Of a stretch of 64,000 nucleotides of DNA, positions 26,183-34,680 are shown piece by piece (the stretch's first letter is position 1; every line of letters starts with the position of its first letter). A model generated the notes under the pieces. The model was given only the letters and a program-made list of their open reading frames with translations. It did not search any database and had not been told where the DNA came from. Source of the stretch: Sideroxydans sp. Its GTDB lineage: Bacteria > Pseudomonadota > Gammaproteobacteria > Burkholderiales > Gallionellaceae. The stretch covers positions 97,588 through 161,587 of the forward strand of contig JAQTTU010000009.1 in NCBI GenBank assembly GCA_028710605.1, written 5' to 3'. The translations under genes were made by a program, and so were the position numbers.

Positions 26183-26675
26183 CGACCAATTGCGCTTTAA
26201 GCCGGGCTGGCGTTTTCTGTTCAGCCATCCGGCGCATTTTCTTTCGTTCGGTTTCGGCGCGGGACTGGTGCCGAAATCGCCGGGCACGGCGGGCACGCTG
26301 GTCGCCTTTCCCTTGTACTGGTATCTCGCGCCGCGCCTGACCGATGCCATGTTTTTGCTGGTGCTCATCTGGGCGTTCGCTTTCGGCGTATGGGTGTGCG
26401 ACATCACCGGCAAAGCGCTGGGCGTGGCCGATTACGGCGGCATCGTGTGGGACGAGATCGTGGCGTTTCTGCTGGTGCTGTTCTTCACGCCGGAAGGGCT
26501 GGTGTGGCAGTTGCTGGCGTTCTCGCTGTTCCGTTTTTTCGACATCGTCAAACCGCAGCCCATACGCCATTTCGACCAGACATGGCACGGCGGTCTGGGC
26601 GTGATGTTCGACGATATTCTCGCGGCGGGCTACACCTTGTTTTGTCTGGCCGTCATCAAAAGCGTTTTGGTATGA
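26166..26675 (+). CDS. pgpA: Phosphatidylglycerophosphatase A
   Basis: A 169-residue inner-membrane phosphatase in phosphatidylglycerol synthesis. It shows FGFGAGLVPKSPGTAGTLVAFPLYW, YGGIVWDEIVAFL and FRFFDIVKPQPIRHFDQTWHGGLGVMFDDILAA, all PgpA hallmarks, with about three membrane helices. The start lies inside thiL and the ATGA at its end is also the start of the next gene, so thiL-pgpA-nuclease form one coupled unit. Confidence 0.95.
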   Translation: MTTSRDDQLRFKPGWRFLFSHPAHFLSFGFGAGLVPKSPGTAGTLVAFPLYWYLAPRLTDAMFLLVLIWAFAFGVWVCDITGKALGVADYGGIVWDEIVAFLLVLFFTPEGLVWQLLAFSLFRFFDIVKPQPIRHFDQTWHGGLGVMFDDILAAGYTLFCLAVIKSVLV

Positions 26676-27394
26676 ACCTGCCATGCCCGTTGGAAGATTC
26701 TCCCGGTGTAGGAGCTAGCTTGCTAGCGAAAATGCCGGTGAAATTCGCGAGCAAGCTCGCTCCTACAATATTGTTGTGCTGCCTTGCGTTGAGCGCCCAG
26801 GCCGAAACCTTCAGCGCCAAAGTCATCATGGTGATGGACGGCGACACCATGCTGGTGTTGCGCGGAAACCAAAAAATCAAAGTGCGCATGGCGAACATCG
26901 ACGCGCCGGAAAAAGACCAGGCCTTCGGCCAGCAGTCGCGCGACTCGTTGCAGGAAATGATAGGCAAGAAACAGGTGCAGATCGACAGCCGGGCCGCAGA
27001 TCAATACGGGCGCATCGTCGGCACGATTTCGCTGGACGGGCGCAACATCAACCGCGAACAAGTGCGGCGCGGCATGGCGTGGGAGTACTCGAATTTTCAC
27101 AGCGACAAAGCCTATGTCGGCCTGCAAAAAGAAGCCCGGCAATTGCAGCGCGGACTGTGGTCGCAAGCCGGGCCGCAAGCGCCGTGGGTGTGGCGCAAGG
27201 AACATCCGTCAACGCAAAGCAGTGCCGCGCCGAAAACGCTTTCCGATGCGGCCTGCGAAAAAAAACACCACTGTGCGCAAATGGCTTCATGCGAAGAAGC
27301 GCAGTTCTACCTCGCCCATTGCGGTGTGAAGTCGCTGGATGGCAACAGGGACGGCATACCGTGCGAGAGTTTGTGCGCGGGCAACAACAAGTAA
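26672..27394 (+). CDS. Secreted thermonuclease-like (SNase) protein with Excalibur C-terminus and repeat-derived signal peptide
   Basis: A 240-residue exported nuclease. The SNase domain spans about residues 45-160 (VIMVMDGDTMLV, VRMANIDAPEKDQAFGQQSRD, YGRIVGTISLDGRNINREQV, GMAWEYSNF). A C-terminal Excalibur-type cysteine domain follows (CEEAQFYLAHCGVKSLDGNRDGIPCESLC). The N-terminus is odd: residues about 12-32 come from a REP-like palindrome (26708-26766), which supplies the basic n-region and part of the hydrophobic core before LCCLALSAQA, the predicted cleavage site. Translation may start at 26672, overlapping pgpA, or at an internal ATG 26732 inside the palindrome; the latter gives a normal-length 24-residue signal peptide. 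Confidence 0.88.
   Translation: MNLPCPLEDSPGVGASLLAKMPVKFASKLAPTILLCCLALSAQAETFSAKVIMVMDGDTMLVLRGNQKIKVRMANIDAPEKDQAFGQQSRDSLQEMIGKKQVQIDSRAADQYGRIVGTISLDGRNINREQVRRGMAWEYSNFHSDKAYVGLQKEARQLQRGLWSQAGPQAPWVWRKEHPSTQSSAAPKTLSDAACEKKHHCAQMASCEEAQFYLAHCGVKSLDGNRDGIPCESLCAGNNK
26708..26766. repeat. Diverged GTAGGAGC palindrome inside the nuclease signal-peptide region
   Basis: The left arm GTAGGAGCTAGCTTGCTAGC and the right arm GCGAGCAAGCTCGCTCCTAC fit the family of 17400-17450, with a 13-base centre that contains an ATG. The reading frame is open across it. Confidence 0.88.
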
Positions 27395-27419
27395 ATTTTT
27401 CGTGAACAAAGGAAACAAC

Positions 27420-27659
27420 ATGAACAGGGAACAAGTCACCCGCATCATCGAATCCGCGCTCAAGAGCGGCGACAAAACGCCGGGTCTTTTTGATTTGCCA
27501 AAGATCATGGGCATCCGTTCCGAGCTGCAATCGTGCAGTTCGATCGACGATGTGCTGGGCATCATAGACAACCACAAAGACCTCATCTGCAAGGCGTTTG
27601 GCCTGAGCGAAGACGTGATCGCGGAAGCGGTGGAGAAGATCAAGGCGCTGGAAAGTTAA
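27420..27659 (+). CDS. Small conserved-looking cytoplasmic protein, function unknown
   Basis: A 79-residue helical protein (MNREQVTRIIESALKSGDKT ... DVIAEAVEKIKALES). An AAAGGAAAC ribosome binding site lies 7 bases before the ATG. Codon use and composition match neighbouring genes. Starts 25 bases after the nuclease gene, in the same direction. No motif recognised. A single cysteine near residue 39 and another near 58 are present. Confidence 0.7.
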   Translation: MNREQVTRIIESALKSGDKTPGLFDLPKIMGIRSELQSCSSIDDVLGIIDNHKDLICKAFGLSEDVIAEAVEKIKALES

Positions 27660-27835
27660 TTTTCAGAACCGCATTGACACAACGCAATTCATCACCAGAT
27701 AATCCGGCCATGAACATTTCTCTGACCATTCGCCGCAACCACGTCATGCCTCGCGCCAATCTGCGCAAGGTATGGCATCGCGCGTCAGGTGGTCTGGAGA
27801 GTTAGCGTTTAGATTTTTGCAGCAGCAACTTTCGA

Positions 27836-27870
27836 CAGGCCACAGAATTTTCTGTGGCCTGTTTGTTTTT
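27836..27870 (+). terminator. Intrinsic terminator
   Basis: CAGGCCACAGAA and TTCTGTGGCCTG pair around a two-base centre, followed by TTTGTTTTT. It lies 177 bases after the small gene and before the permease, and would end the thiL transcription unit. Confidence 0.8.
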
Positions 27871-27875
27871 GGGCT

Positions 27876-27906
27876 GTTCACCCTTCGACAAGCTCAGGGC
27901 GAACGG
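27876..27906. repeat. TTCACCCTTCGACAAGCTCAGG-type dispersed palindrome
   Basis: GTTCACCCTTCGACAAGCTC followed by AGGGCGAACGG is the short imperfect palindrome common in proteobacterial intergenic DNA. It lies between the terminator and the permease ribosome binding site. Confidence 0.65.
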
Positions 27907-27936
27907 AGCGGTAAATGTTGAGCTTAGGAGAAAATC

Positions 27937-28824
27937 ATGTCGCTTCCGGCAGCATTCGTTTCGGTCATTCTGATCTGGTCAACCACGCCTTTGGCGATCA
28001 AGTGGAGCTCGCTGGGCATCGGCTTCAGCTTCGCGGTGCTGGCGCGTATGACCATCGGTGTGCTGCTGAGCGCGGTGCTGCTGGCGGCGTTCCGCATCCG
28101 CTTTCCGCTGCACCGCAAAGCCTTGCAGGCCTATCTGGCGGGCGGCTTGAGCATGTTCGCGGCGATGGCGCTCACCTATTGGTCGTCGCAATTCGTCAGC
28201 TCCGGCACCATCGCCGTGCTGTTCGGTTTGTCGCCGCTCATCACCAGTCTGGGGGCGATGCTGTGGCTGAAAGAAGAAGCGCTCACGCCGGGCAAACTGG
28301 CGGGCATGCTGCTGGGCGTGCTCGGTTTGTTGCTGGTATTCCACGGCGGCTTGGGTGCGGGTTCGGCGGGCGGTTTGCTCGCCTTGTTCATGGCCGTGGT
28401 CGCGCAATCGCTGGGGCTGGTCTGGCTCAAGCGCATTGACGACGACAGCCCGCCGCTGGCCACCACGCTGGGCATCCTGAGCGTGTCGCTGCCGCTGTTT
28501 CTGGGGGCATGGTGGTTGCAAGACGGACGCATGCCGAATGCCATCCCCGATCGCGCCATCGAAGCCACGGTGTATCTCGGCACGTTCGGTTCGGTGCTCG
28601 GCTTCGCGCTTTACTACTACCTCATCAAACACATGGAGGCGGGACGCATCGCGCTCATCACGCTGATTACACCGGTCGCGGCGTTGCTGCTCGGCCACGC
28701 GCTGAACAACGAACAAGTGTTGCCGCAAGTGTGGCTGGGCGCGGCCTGCATCCTATCCGGCCTGTGCCTGCATCGCTGGGGTGCGCAGTGGTACGGATAT
28801 GTGATGGTGCGCGCAGGTCGCTGA
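27937..28824 (+). CDS. EamA/DMT superfamily transporter
   Basis: A 295-residue inner-membrane permease with about ten helices in two EamA repeats. The first is LIWSTTPLAIKWSSLGIGF ... VSSGTIAVLFGLSPLITSLGAMLWLKEEALTPGKLAGMLLGVLGLLLV; the second ends TLITPVAALLLGHALNNEQVLPQVWLGAACILSGLCL. TTAGGAG lies 7 bases upstream of ATG. Substrate cannot be told from sequence; relatives export amino acids or other metabolites. Confidence 0.88.
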   Translation: MSLPAAFVSVILIWSTTPLAIKWSSLGIGFSFAVLARMTIGVLLSAVLLAAFRIRFPLHRKALQAYLAGGLSMFAAMALTYWSSQFVSSGTIAVLFGLSPLITSLGAMLWLKEEALTPGKLAGMLLGVLGLLLVFHGGLGAGSAGGLLALFMAVVAQSLGLVWLKRIDDDSPPLATTLGILSVSLPLFLGAWWLQDGRMPNAIPDRAIEATVYLGTFGSVLGFALYYYLIKHMEAGRIALITLITPVAALLLGHALNNEQVLPQVWLGAACILSGLCLHRWGAQWYGYVMVRAGR

Positions 28825-28895
28825 AGCGCATGTGGAAAAAATCCGGGTCGCCTGCGCGCACAGCCGCATCCACGGGCGATCCGCGCCAGGCGGTG

Positions 28896-28930
28896 CGTGA
28901 AGATGCCCGTATTTACTGGCTTGCGGGCCA
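28896..28930. repeat. Shortened copy of the GCCCGTCAATAG element
   Basis: GTGAAGATGCCCGTATTTAC followed by TGGCTTGCGGGC joins the left end and the right end of the ~70-bp element with the middle missing. It lies in the 253-base spacer between the permease and the FecR-domain gene, which otherwise shows only an AT-rich promoter-like tract near 29030-29070. Confidence 0.6.
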
Positions 28931-29077
28931 GGGGGTAAGCGAAAAATACAGCTTGGGGGCTGGCGGTGCATTCCTGTATCCTTTCAAATATGCGCGTTGC
29001 ATTTTTGGTTTGGCCTGACATTTGCGACGCGTTCTAAATTTAAATATTTTTCAGAAAAAAATAATGGGGGTGAAGAA

Positions 29078-30634
29078 ATGACACGAATAATTGGCACTTT
29101 TATTTCGCTGATGGCGATGACATGGATGGCTGCGGCATCGGCTGCCGGTGGCTGGGTGTATGAATCGAAGGGGGAAGTTACCGTTGCAGTGGGCAAAGCT
29201 CCCGCGCACAGTGCCGTCACGAACGAGGCTGTTACCTCCGATACCGTTATCAGCACGGGAGACAACAGCACGGCTGTGCTGAAATTTGAAGACGGTCAAG
29301 TGGTGAGCATGCAAGCCAACTCGACGCTCCAGGTGCGTAAATATGTTTACCAACCCCAAAACGCCGGAAAGAGCAGCGTGTTTTTTGCGGCGGTGAAAGG
29401 CGGTATGCGTTTCGTTACCGGACTCATCGGAAAAAACAGGAAATCCGCATTCAGACTGGCAACACCGAATGCAACCATCGGTATTCGCGGCACCGATTTC
29501 ATGACGGTGATGGATGGCGGCAAGGTTTATACCCAAGTTGTCAGCGGCAGAGTCGGACTGACCAACAAAGCCGGCACGCTGGCGCTGGGCGCGGGGCAAA
29601 CCGCGATGGTGTCGTCGGCTACAGCGCTCGCCACGAAGGTGTCGGCGGCCGCATTGCCCGCCGGGCTGTTCGGCGCGATTTCTTCCATTCCTGTTCCTCC
29701 GGCGCTTCCGGCCATTGCGCCCCCCGTTGTTCCTGTCATACCTGCCGTTCCCGCTGTGCCTGCCCTTCCGACAGCGCCCGCACCGGTAGCCACCCCCGTG
29801 GCGGCACCCGCACCTGTTGCTGCCCCAGCCGCATCCTCTGCGGTTACGGCGGGTCAGTTGTATGACGTGGTCGGCGATGTGAAAGTGGCGATGGACGGCG
29901 AGGTTGCACAACCGGCAGTCAAGGGCGCGCCGATAAAAAGCGGAATGAGTTTTACCACCGGCAACAAGAGTTCGGCCAAGTTGAAGTTTGAGGACGGCGA
30001 GGTGGTGGCGCTGGATCAGAATACGTCATTCAAGATCGAGAATTACCGCTATCACCCGCAGCAAATGGAGAAGAGCGCCATATTTCTATCCCTGTTGAAG
30101 GGCGGCCTGCGCGCGGTTACCGGCTTGATAGGCAGCCACAACCACGATGCGTTCAAATTGAAATATCAGGGAGCCACCATAGGTATTCGCGGCACGGAAC
30201 TGATGGTGTCGATAGTGGGCGACCAATCGTTTGCCCAGTGTCTGACCGGGGGAGTTCAAGTGACCACCACCACCGGGCAGATAGTCACCTTGGCGGCCGG
30301 AGAGGTCGTTCAGTTGACAACGGCGGGCGTGGTATTGGCAACCGGTGCGGCCGCCGCATCGGCTGCGGCACAGGCAGGCGCATTCACCAGTTTGAACACC
30401 ATGTCCGTGACGATAGGCTCAACAACGGGCGCGGGAGCAACCGCTGGCGGAACCGCTACCACCACCGGATCAGCAGCAACAGCCGCCACCACCGGCACAG
30501 CGGCAACAGCCGCCACCGGCGCGATCTCGGTGACAGCAATATCTGCTGGCGTGGCCGCAGTGGCGGTGGTTGCCGCAGCGAGTGGCGGCGGATCATCCGG
30601 CACAACAGGCACCGTTTCCGCACGACCCAAATAA
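29078..30634 (+). CDS. Exported protein with two tandem FecR domains
   Basis: A 518-residue protein. Signal peptide to about residue 23 (AAASA). Two paralogous FecR domains follow, roughly residues 24-160 and 265-405, each with LKFEDGxVV, a KxGxRxVTGLIG turn and ATIGIRGTxxM. They are joined by a ~65-residue Pro/Ala/Val linker. The C-terminus is Thr/Ala/Gly-rich, with a hydrophobic ISVTAISAGVAAVAVVAA segment and GGGSSGTTG. The domain organisation is not that of a FecR anti-sigma factor: there is no cytoplasmic N-terminus, no sigma gene and no TonB receptor nearby. It is more like envelope or surface proteins that use FecR folds structurally. Start at ATG 29078, with GGGGG(T)GA 8 bases upstream. 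Confidence 0.82.
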   Translation: MTRIIGTFISLMAMTWMAAASAAGGWVYESKGEVTVAVGKAPAHSAVTNEAVTSDTVISTGDNSTAVLKFEDGQVVSMQANSTLQVRKYVYQPQNAGKSSVFFAAVKGGMRFVTGLIGKNRKSAFRLATPNATIGIRGTDFMTVMDGGKVYTQVVSGRVGLTNKAGTLALGAGQTAMVSSATALATKVSAAALPAGLFGAISSIPVPPALPAIAPPVVPVIPAVPAVPALPTAPAPVATPVAAPAPVAAPAASSAVTAGQLYDVVGDVKVAMDGEVAQPAVKGAPIKSGMSFTTGNKSSAKLKFEDGEVVALDQNTSFKIENYRYHPQQMEKSAIFLSLLKGGLRAVTGLIGSHNHDAFKLKYQGATIGIRGTELMVSIVGDQSFAQCLTGGVQVTTTTGQIVTLAAGEVVQLTTAGVVLATGAAAASAAAQAGAFTSLNTMSVTIGSTTGAGATAGGTATTTGSAATAATTGTAATAATGAISVTAISAGVAAVAVVAAASGGGSSGTTGTVSARPK

Positions 30635-30660
30635 TCTTTCAGGCCGGGACACTCCGAGTT

Positions 30661-30693
30661 AAAAATCCCCGGCACAGGCCGGGGATTTTTTTT
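30661..30693. terminator. Strong bidirectional intrinsic terminator
   Basis: AAAAATCCCCGGC and GCCGGGGATTTTT pair around ACAG, followed by more T residues on the plus strand and A-rich sequence that serves as a T-run on the minus strand. It ends the FecR-domain gene; lpxH on the other strand ends 86 bases away. Confidence 0.92.
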
Positions 30694-30778
30694 CGTCTGA
30701 AAAAAACAATATCAGAAAAATTGACGCGAAAGCATCAACCCGGCAACGGAGGGTAGAAGCAAATTATTTGTCCCGCGA

Positions 30779-31507
30779 TTATTTGAAATTCAATACCGCA
30801 CACCCCTGCGCGTCGCAGCGCAGGATGCTTGCCTTGCCTTCATCCCAATCGCCCAGCACAAATCGTTTGCAGGTGCGACCATCGACGTGATGCAGATGCG
30901 TTGCCGGACGGTGGGTGTGGCCGTGGATCAGGCGCGGGTAGCGGTGTTGGCGCAGCAGGTCGTTCACCGCGTCAACGTTCACGTCCATCAGCGACATTTG
31001 TTTGCTGCGTTTTTGCGCTTCGCTTTGCGCGCGCAGTTGTTCGATTTGCGCCTTGCGCTGCGCCAGCGGTTGCGCGAGAAATTGTTCGCGCCAGTCGGCG
31101 CTGCGCACGGTGTTGCGGAATTGCTGGTAGGCGGCATCGTCGGTACACAGCGCGTCGCCGTGGGTGAGCAGGGTGGGCGTGCCGTATAAATCCAGCAGCG
31201 TGGGGTCGGGCAATAACGTGGCATGACAGGCAGCCGCGAGTTGCTCGTCCATCAGGAAATCGCGGTTGCCGTGCATGATGATGATGGCCGTATTTCGGAC
31301 ATCCAGCGCATGCAAGGTAGCGCAGATGGTTTGGTGAAACGGGTCGGTCAGGTCGTCGTCGCCCGCCCAGTATTCAAACAGGTCGCCGAGAATGTAGAGC
31401 GCTTCGGCTTGAGGTGCGAGCTTGCTGGCGAAATCGAGGAACATCTCCGCGCTGCGCGGGTGAGCGGCGCTCAGGTGCAGGTCGGAGATGAAGAGAGAAT
31501 GCGGCAT
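30779..31507 (-). CDS. lpxH: UDP-2,3-diacylglucosamine diphosphatase
   Basis: A 242-residue metallophosphoesterase that hydrolyses UDP-2,3-diacylglucosamine to lipid X in lipid A synthesis. Metal motifs: DLHLS (9-13), GDLFEYWAGDDD (41-52), HGNRDFL, THGDALCTDD and HGHTHRPATH. Length and order are standard. Separated from the cyclophilin gene upstream on the same strand by a repeat (31601-31697). Confidence 0.96.
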   Translation of the reverse strand: MPHSLFISDLHLSAAHPRSAEMFLDFASKLAPQAEALYILGDLFEYWAGDDDLTDPFHQTICATLHALDVRNTAIIIMHGNRDFLMDEQLAAACHATLLPDPTLLDLYGTPTLLTHGDALCTDDAAYQQFRNTVRSADWREQFLAQPLAQRKAQIEQLRAQSEAQKRSKQMSLMDVNVDAVNDLLRQHRYPRLIHGHTHRPATHLHHVDGRTCKRFVLGDWDEGKASILRCDAQGCAVLNFK

Positions 31508-31600
31508 TTAGGCGGTGAGTACATATCCTCTTGCAGGCGGGATAACCAGCGACTTGGCTGCGGGTTTTTGCAGCTTAGTCGAATGGCTAGTAGTTTTATC

Positions 31601-31697
31601 AGAGGGCAGGGTGAGGGGCGGTAGGCGATAAATCAATTTGTTGCATCGCATAGCCCCTCATCCCCAACCCTTCTCCCGCCTGCGGGAGAAGGGAGTT
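31601..31697. repeat. CCCTCTCC/GAGGGG-type inverted repeat
   Basis: GAGGGCAGGGTGAGGGGCGG is roughly complemented by AGCCCCTCATCCCCAACCCT, with an added GGGAGAAGGG palindrome around TCCCGCCTGCGGGA. Same general family as copies at 14969, 38397, 47645 and 62757. Confidence 0.65.
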
Positions 31698-31698
31698 A

Positions 31699-32298
31699 TT
31701 ACTTCACTACTTCCGCTTTGGTGATGATGACATCTTCCACCGGCACGTCCTGATAGAAGCCGCTGTTGCCGGTTCTCACTTTGCCGATGGCATCGACCAC
31801 TTCTTTGCCTTCGGTCACGATGCCGAACACGCAGTAGCCCCAGCCGTCCTGTCCGGGATAGTCGAGGAAGCCGTTGTTCTTGGTGTTGATGAAGAACTGG
31901 GCGGTGGCGGAATGCGGGTCGCCGGTGCGCGCCATGGCGATGGTGTAGATGTTGTTCTTGAGGCCGTTGGCGGCTTCATTCTTGATCGGTGCGCTGGTGG
32001 GTTTTTGTTTCAAGCCCGGTTCGAAGCCGCCGCCCTGGATCATGAAATTGGGGATCACACGATGGAAAATGGTGCCGTTGTAAAAGCCGCTGTTCACGTA
32101 GTCGAGAAAGTTCTTGACCGAGAGCGGCGCTTTTTCGGCATCGAGTTGAATGGTGATGTTGCCGAGGGTGGTGGTGAGTTTGACCATTTTCATTTTTCCT
32201 TGGGTTGCTGTTGTAGATTTTGTTTTTGCTGCTGCTTGCGCTGGCAGGACGCACAGTCCGACCAGCAAAAATGCGAGAACGATACGGATGAATTTCAT
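31699..32298 (-). CDS. Periplasmic cyclophilin-type peptidyl-prolyl isomerase
   Basis: A 199-residue exported PpiA-like enzyme. The signal peptide [22 protein letters not shown] is followed by a Lys/Thr-rich spacer and the cyclophilin core ([64 protein letters not shown]). The catalytic Arg lies in [13 protein letters not shown]. It is three bases downstream of an L,D-transpeptidase gene and in one operon with a TPR protein, so periplasmic wall-associated folding is plausible. Confidence 0.93.
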   Translation of the reverse strand: MKFIRIVLAFLLVGLCVLPAQAAAKTKSTTATQGKMKMVKLTTTLGNITIQLDAEKAPLSVKNFLDYVNSGFYNGTIFHRVIPNFMIQGGGFEPGLKQKPTSAPIKNEAANGLKNNIYTIAMARTGDPHSATAQFFINTKNNGFLDYPGQDGWGYCVFGIVTEGKEVVDAIGKVRTGNSGFYQDVPVEDVIITKAEVVK

Positions 32299-32301
32299 TT
32301 G

Positions 32302-33468
32302 TTATGCAGCTCCTTCATAAACGATTTGCCAGCGCCCGTCCCGTTTTAGCCAGTATTGGCGCTTGTGCATGCGGTTGGATAAATTGTTGCTCTGGTAATC
32401 CTGCTCGAAATTGACCACTACCAGTTCCGGCTGGCTGGGATAGGGGAAAATGCTGAGGTTGGACATTTGCACTTTGATCCAGGTCTTGCCGGAATTGACC
32501 AGCCGCTTCTGTTGCGCGAAGGCGGGCAGGTTCATGTTGCCGCTGGAAAAATCCGGCGAGTAATGCGTGAGATAGTTTTCGGTGTCGCGGCTTTCCCAAT
32601 CTGAGCGCCACTGTTCGATGGACAACAGCAGTTCGGCGCGCTCGTTGCGGTCGGCTTCATCGCTCCATTCCATCTGGTTGGTGATGATGACAGGGGTGAT
32701 GCCGATTTGCAGATTCTTTTCCAGTTGCAGCAGGTCGTCGTTGCTCAATACCACACAGCCGTTGCTGGCGCGCGGCGGGCGGCTGTAGGTGTCGCCCGGC
32801 GTGCCGTGCAGCCAGATGCCGTGGCCGTCGCGTCCCTCGCGCTTGTCCCACTCGTTGGGGTAACTCAACGGAAAAGCGCCGATGCCGTAAAAATCCGAAA
32901 GCTTGCTGCGCGGGATGTGGCTGTTGACGAAATACACGCCCAGCGGCGTTTTCTGGTCGCCCTCGGACAGCTTGTCCGAACCTTTTTTGCCCACGCTGAT
33001 GTAGTAGTCGGCCACGTAGCGCGCTTCGCCGTTCACGTTTTTAAACAGGTAAAGCGTGGATTTGCCGGTATCGACCACGATGGCGTAGCGCTGTTGCGCG
33101 TCCAGTTGCCACAAATATTTCGGCGTGGCGATAGGCTGCTGTTGCTGCACGCGCTGCAAACGGGCGTTCGCTTCGTCGCGCAGATCTTGCAATTTGTCGC
33201 GCGGGGCATTGGGCGCATTGCCGAAATCGGTGAGCGGTTTGGCGCGAGCCAGCAACAGATCGCCGCGCACCAGTTGCGCCAGTTTGAAATTGGGATTGAT
33301 CTTGAGCAGCGAATCGACTTCGTTCAGCGCCAGATCGAGATGGTTGTTGCCCACCGCTTGCATGCTCTTGGTCAGCGCCTGTTCCATGCTGCGCGAAACC
33401 GGTTCCGCTATCGCCAGCGGAGCGAAGCAGACAGAAATCAGCAGGGCGGTGAGGGCACGCAATCGCAT
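32302..33468 (-). CDS. L,D-transpeptidase (YkuD) with C-terminal Cds6-like domain
   Basis: A 388-residue exported enzyme. Signal peptide to about residue 21. A helical region at 25-110 is followed by the YkuD domain at about 125-260 with H221 and catalytic C238 in HGTPGD ... RASNGCVVLS. The last ~110 residues (WRSDWESRDTENYLTHYSPDF ... KRQYWLKRDGRWQIVYEGAA) form an NTF2-like domain of the kind found after L,D-transpeptidases. The same domain ends the TPR protein encoded four bases upstream. Such enzymes make 3-3 peptidoglycan cross-links, attach proteins, or cut these bonds (DpaA). Which applies here is not visible. Confidence 0.9.
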   Translation of the reverse strand: MRLRALTALLISVCFAPLAIAEPVSRSMEQALTKSMQAVGNNHLDLALNEVDSLLKINPNFKLAQLVRGDLLLARAKPLTDFGNAPNAPRDKLQDLRDEANARLQRVQQQQPIATPKYLWQLDAQQRYAIVVDTGKSTLYLFKNVNGEARYVADYYISVGKKGSDKLSEGDQKTPLGVYFVNSHIPRSKLSDFYGIGAFPLSYPNEWDKREGRDGHGIWLHGTPGDTYSRPPRASNGCVVLSNDDLLQLEKNLQIGITPVIITNQMEWSDEADRNERAELLLSIEQWRSDWESRDTENYLTHYSPDFSSGNMNLPAFAQQKRLVNSGKTWIKVQMSNLSIFPYPSQPELVVVNFEQDYQSNNLSNRMHKRQYWLKRDGRWQIVYEGAA

Positions 33469-33471
33469 CGC

Positions 33472-34506
33472 TTATCTGCCGGAACGCTCTTCCGCGATCA
33501 GCCAGCGTTCGCCTTCCTTCACCCAAAGCAAGGTCTTGCGCGAAGTTGATTTGAAATTGGTTGCCCGGTAGCTCTGTACAAAACTGATGCTGATATGCTG
33601 TTCATCCAGCATTTTGGTTTTTGTATCGCGCAATTCGATTTGAATGGACTTCGGCGCGGAGATGCGCTCATTGCGTTGAGCTTCCCATTCGCTGCGGCTT
33701 TCCCCGTTCGGCGTGCTGAAATTCTTGGCATAGAAGGAGAGGTAGTTGCTGACGTTTTTGGCTGCCCATGCGGCAGCCCAATTGTGGGTTGCCATGGTCA
33801 CTTCTGTTTGCGCATCGGCGGCAGGTGCGGCGGGCGTTTTGGCGGGCGCGGCGGGCGTTGCCGGGGTTGCTGCGGCAGTGGCCGGAGCGGCGGCGATTGC
33901 GGGTGCTGCGACCGGTGCGGCAGCGGGTTTGGCGGCGGGTGTTGTTGGTGCCGCAGCCGCTACAACGGTTGGCGCTTCGGCCTTGCCGCGCGGGGTTTTG
34001 CCGAACAAATCGCGGATCAGCGCCAGCTTGGTTTGGGTGGCGGTGTTGCTCTTGTCCAGTTGCAGCGCGCGGTCATAAGCCTGGCTGGCCATCTTGGCGT
34101 AGATGTCGCCCAGATTTTCGTGCGCGGTGGCGTAGCTGGGATGAGTGCGGATCGCCATTTCCAGTTCGCTCTTGGCTTTTTCGTATTGGCCTTGTCCGGC
34201 ATAGAGCACGGCCAGATTGTTGTACGGCTCGGGCAGCTCCGGGTAATCGTCGGTCAGTTCGGTGAATATCTTGATCGCCCCTGCGGTATCGCCCTGATCG
34301 TTGACGATCAAGCCCTTGAGAAAGCGCGCTTGCGCGTCTTTGGGTTTTGCGGCGAGCACGGCGTTGACCTTTTCCAGCGCCTGCGCATTTTGTCCTTGCT
34401 TGAACAGCTTGTTGGCATCCTGAATTTCATCCGCCGCCGCAGGCAGGCTGAACGAGAACAAAGCAAACAGTGCGACACCCAGACTGAATTTATTTAGCAT
34501 ATCCAT
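33472..34506 (-). CDS. Exported TPR protein with Cds6-like C-terminal domain
   Basis: A 344-residue periplasmic protein. Signal peptide MDMLNKFSLGVALFALFSFSLPAAA, then about four TPR repeats (DANKLFKQGQNAQALEKVNAVL, ARFLKGLIVNDQGDTAGAIK, PYNNLAVLYAGQGQYEKAKS, AHENLGDIYAKMASQAYDRA). A ~65-residue Ala/Pro linker follows at about 175-240, then a domain homologous to the end of the next gene product (WAAAWAAKNVSNYLSFYAKNF ... LLWVKEGERWLIAEERSGR). First gene of a TPR - L,D-transpeptidase - cyclophilin operon. The start could be two codons later. Confidence 0.82.
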   Translation of the reverse strand: MDMLNKFSLGVALFALFSFSLPAAADEIQDANKLFKQGQNAQALEKVNAVLAAKPKDAQARFLKGLIVNDQGDTAGAIKIFTELTDDYPELPEPYNNLAVLYAGQGQYEKAKSELEMAIRTHPSYATAHENLGDIYAKMASQAYDRALQLDKSNTATQTKLALIRDLFGKTPRGKAEAPTVVAAAAPTTPAAKPAAAPVAAPAIAAAPATAAATPATPAAPAKTPAAPAADAQTEVTMATHNWAAAWAAKNVSNYLSFYAKNFSTPNGESRSEWEAQRNERISAPKSIQIELRDTKTKMLDEQHISISFVQSYRATNFKSTSRKTLLWVKEGERWLIAEERSGR

Positions 34507-34638
34507 AGTGTTTGTTTTTCTTGAATTAGTTTTGATGGCGGCAGGCTACCGACGGGCAGTGATTCTACCAAAGAAGGCGTTCCGTTACACAGCTTAGTCC
34601 GTTCGCACATGCAGCCATCAGCCGCGCAGGGTTTCGGG

Positions 34639-34644
34639 TAAAAT
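34639..34644 (+). promoter_or_regulatory. Possible -10 box of glnS
   Basis: TAAAAT in GGGTAAAATCGCGC, 36 bases before the glnS ATG. No convincing -35 hexamer. Confidence 0.35.
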
Positions 34645-34680
34645 CGCGCATCCCGATTCCGTCATCATTTTCAAACCGAC

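Noticed and set aside
27710..27805. A 31-residue open frame (MNISLTIRRNHVMPRANLRK...)
   Set aside because: No ribosome binding site and no conservation evidence; it lies in the spacer before a terminator.
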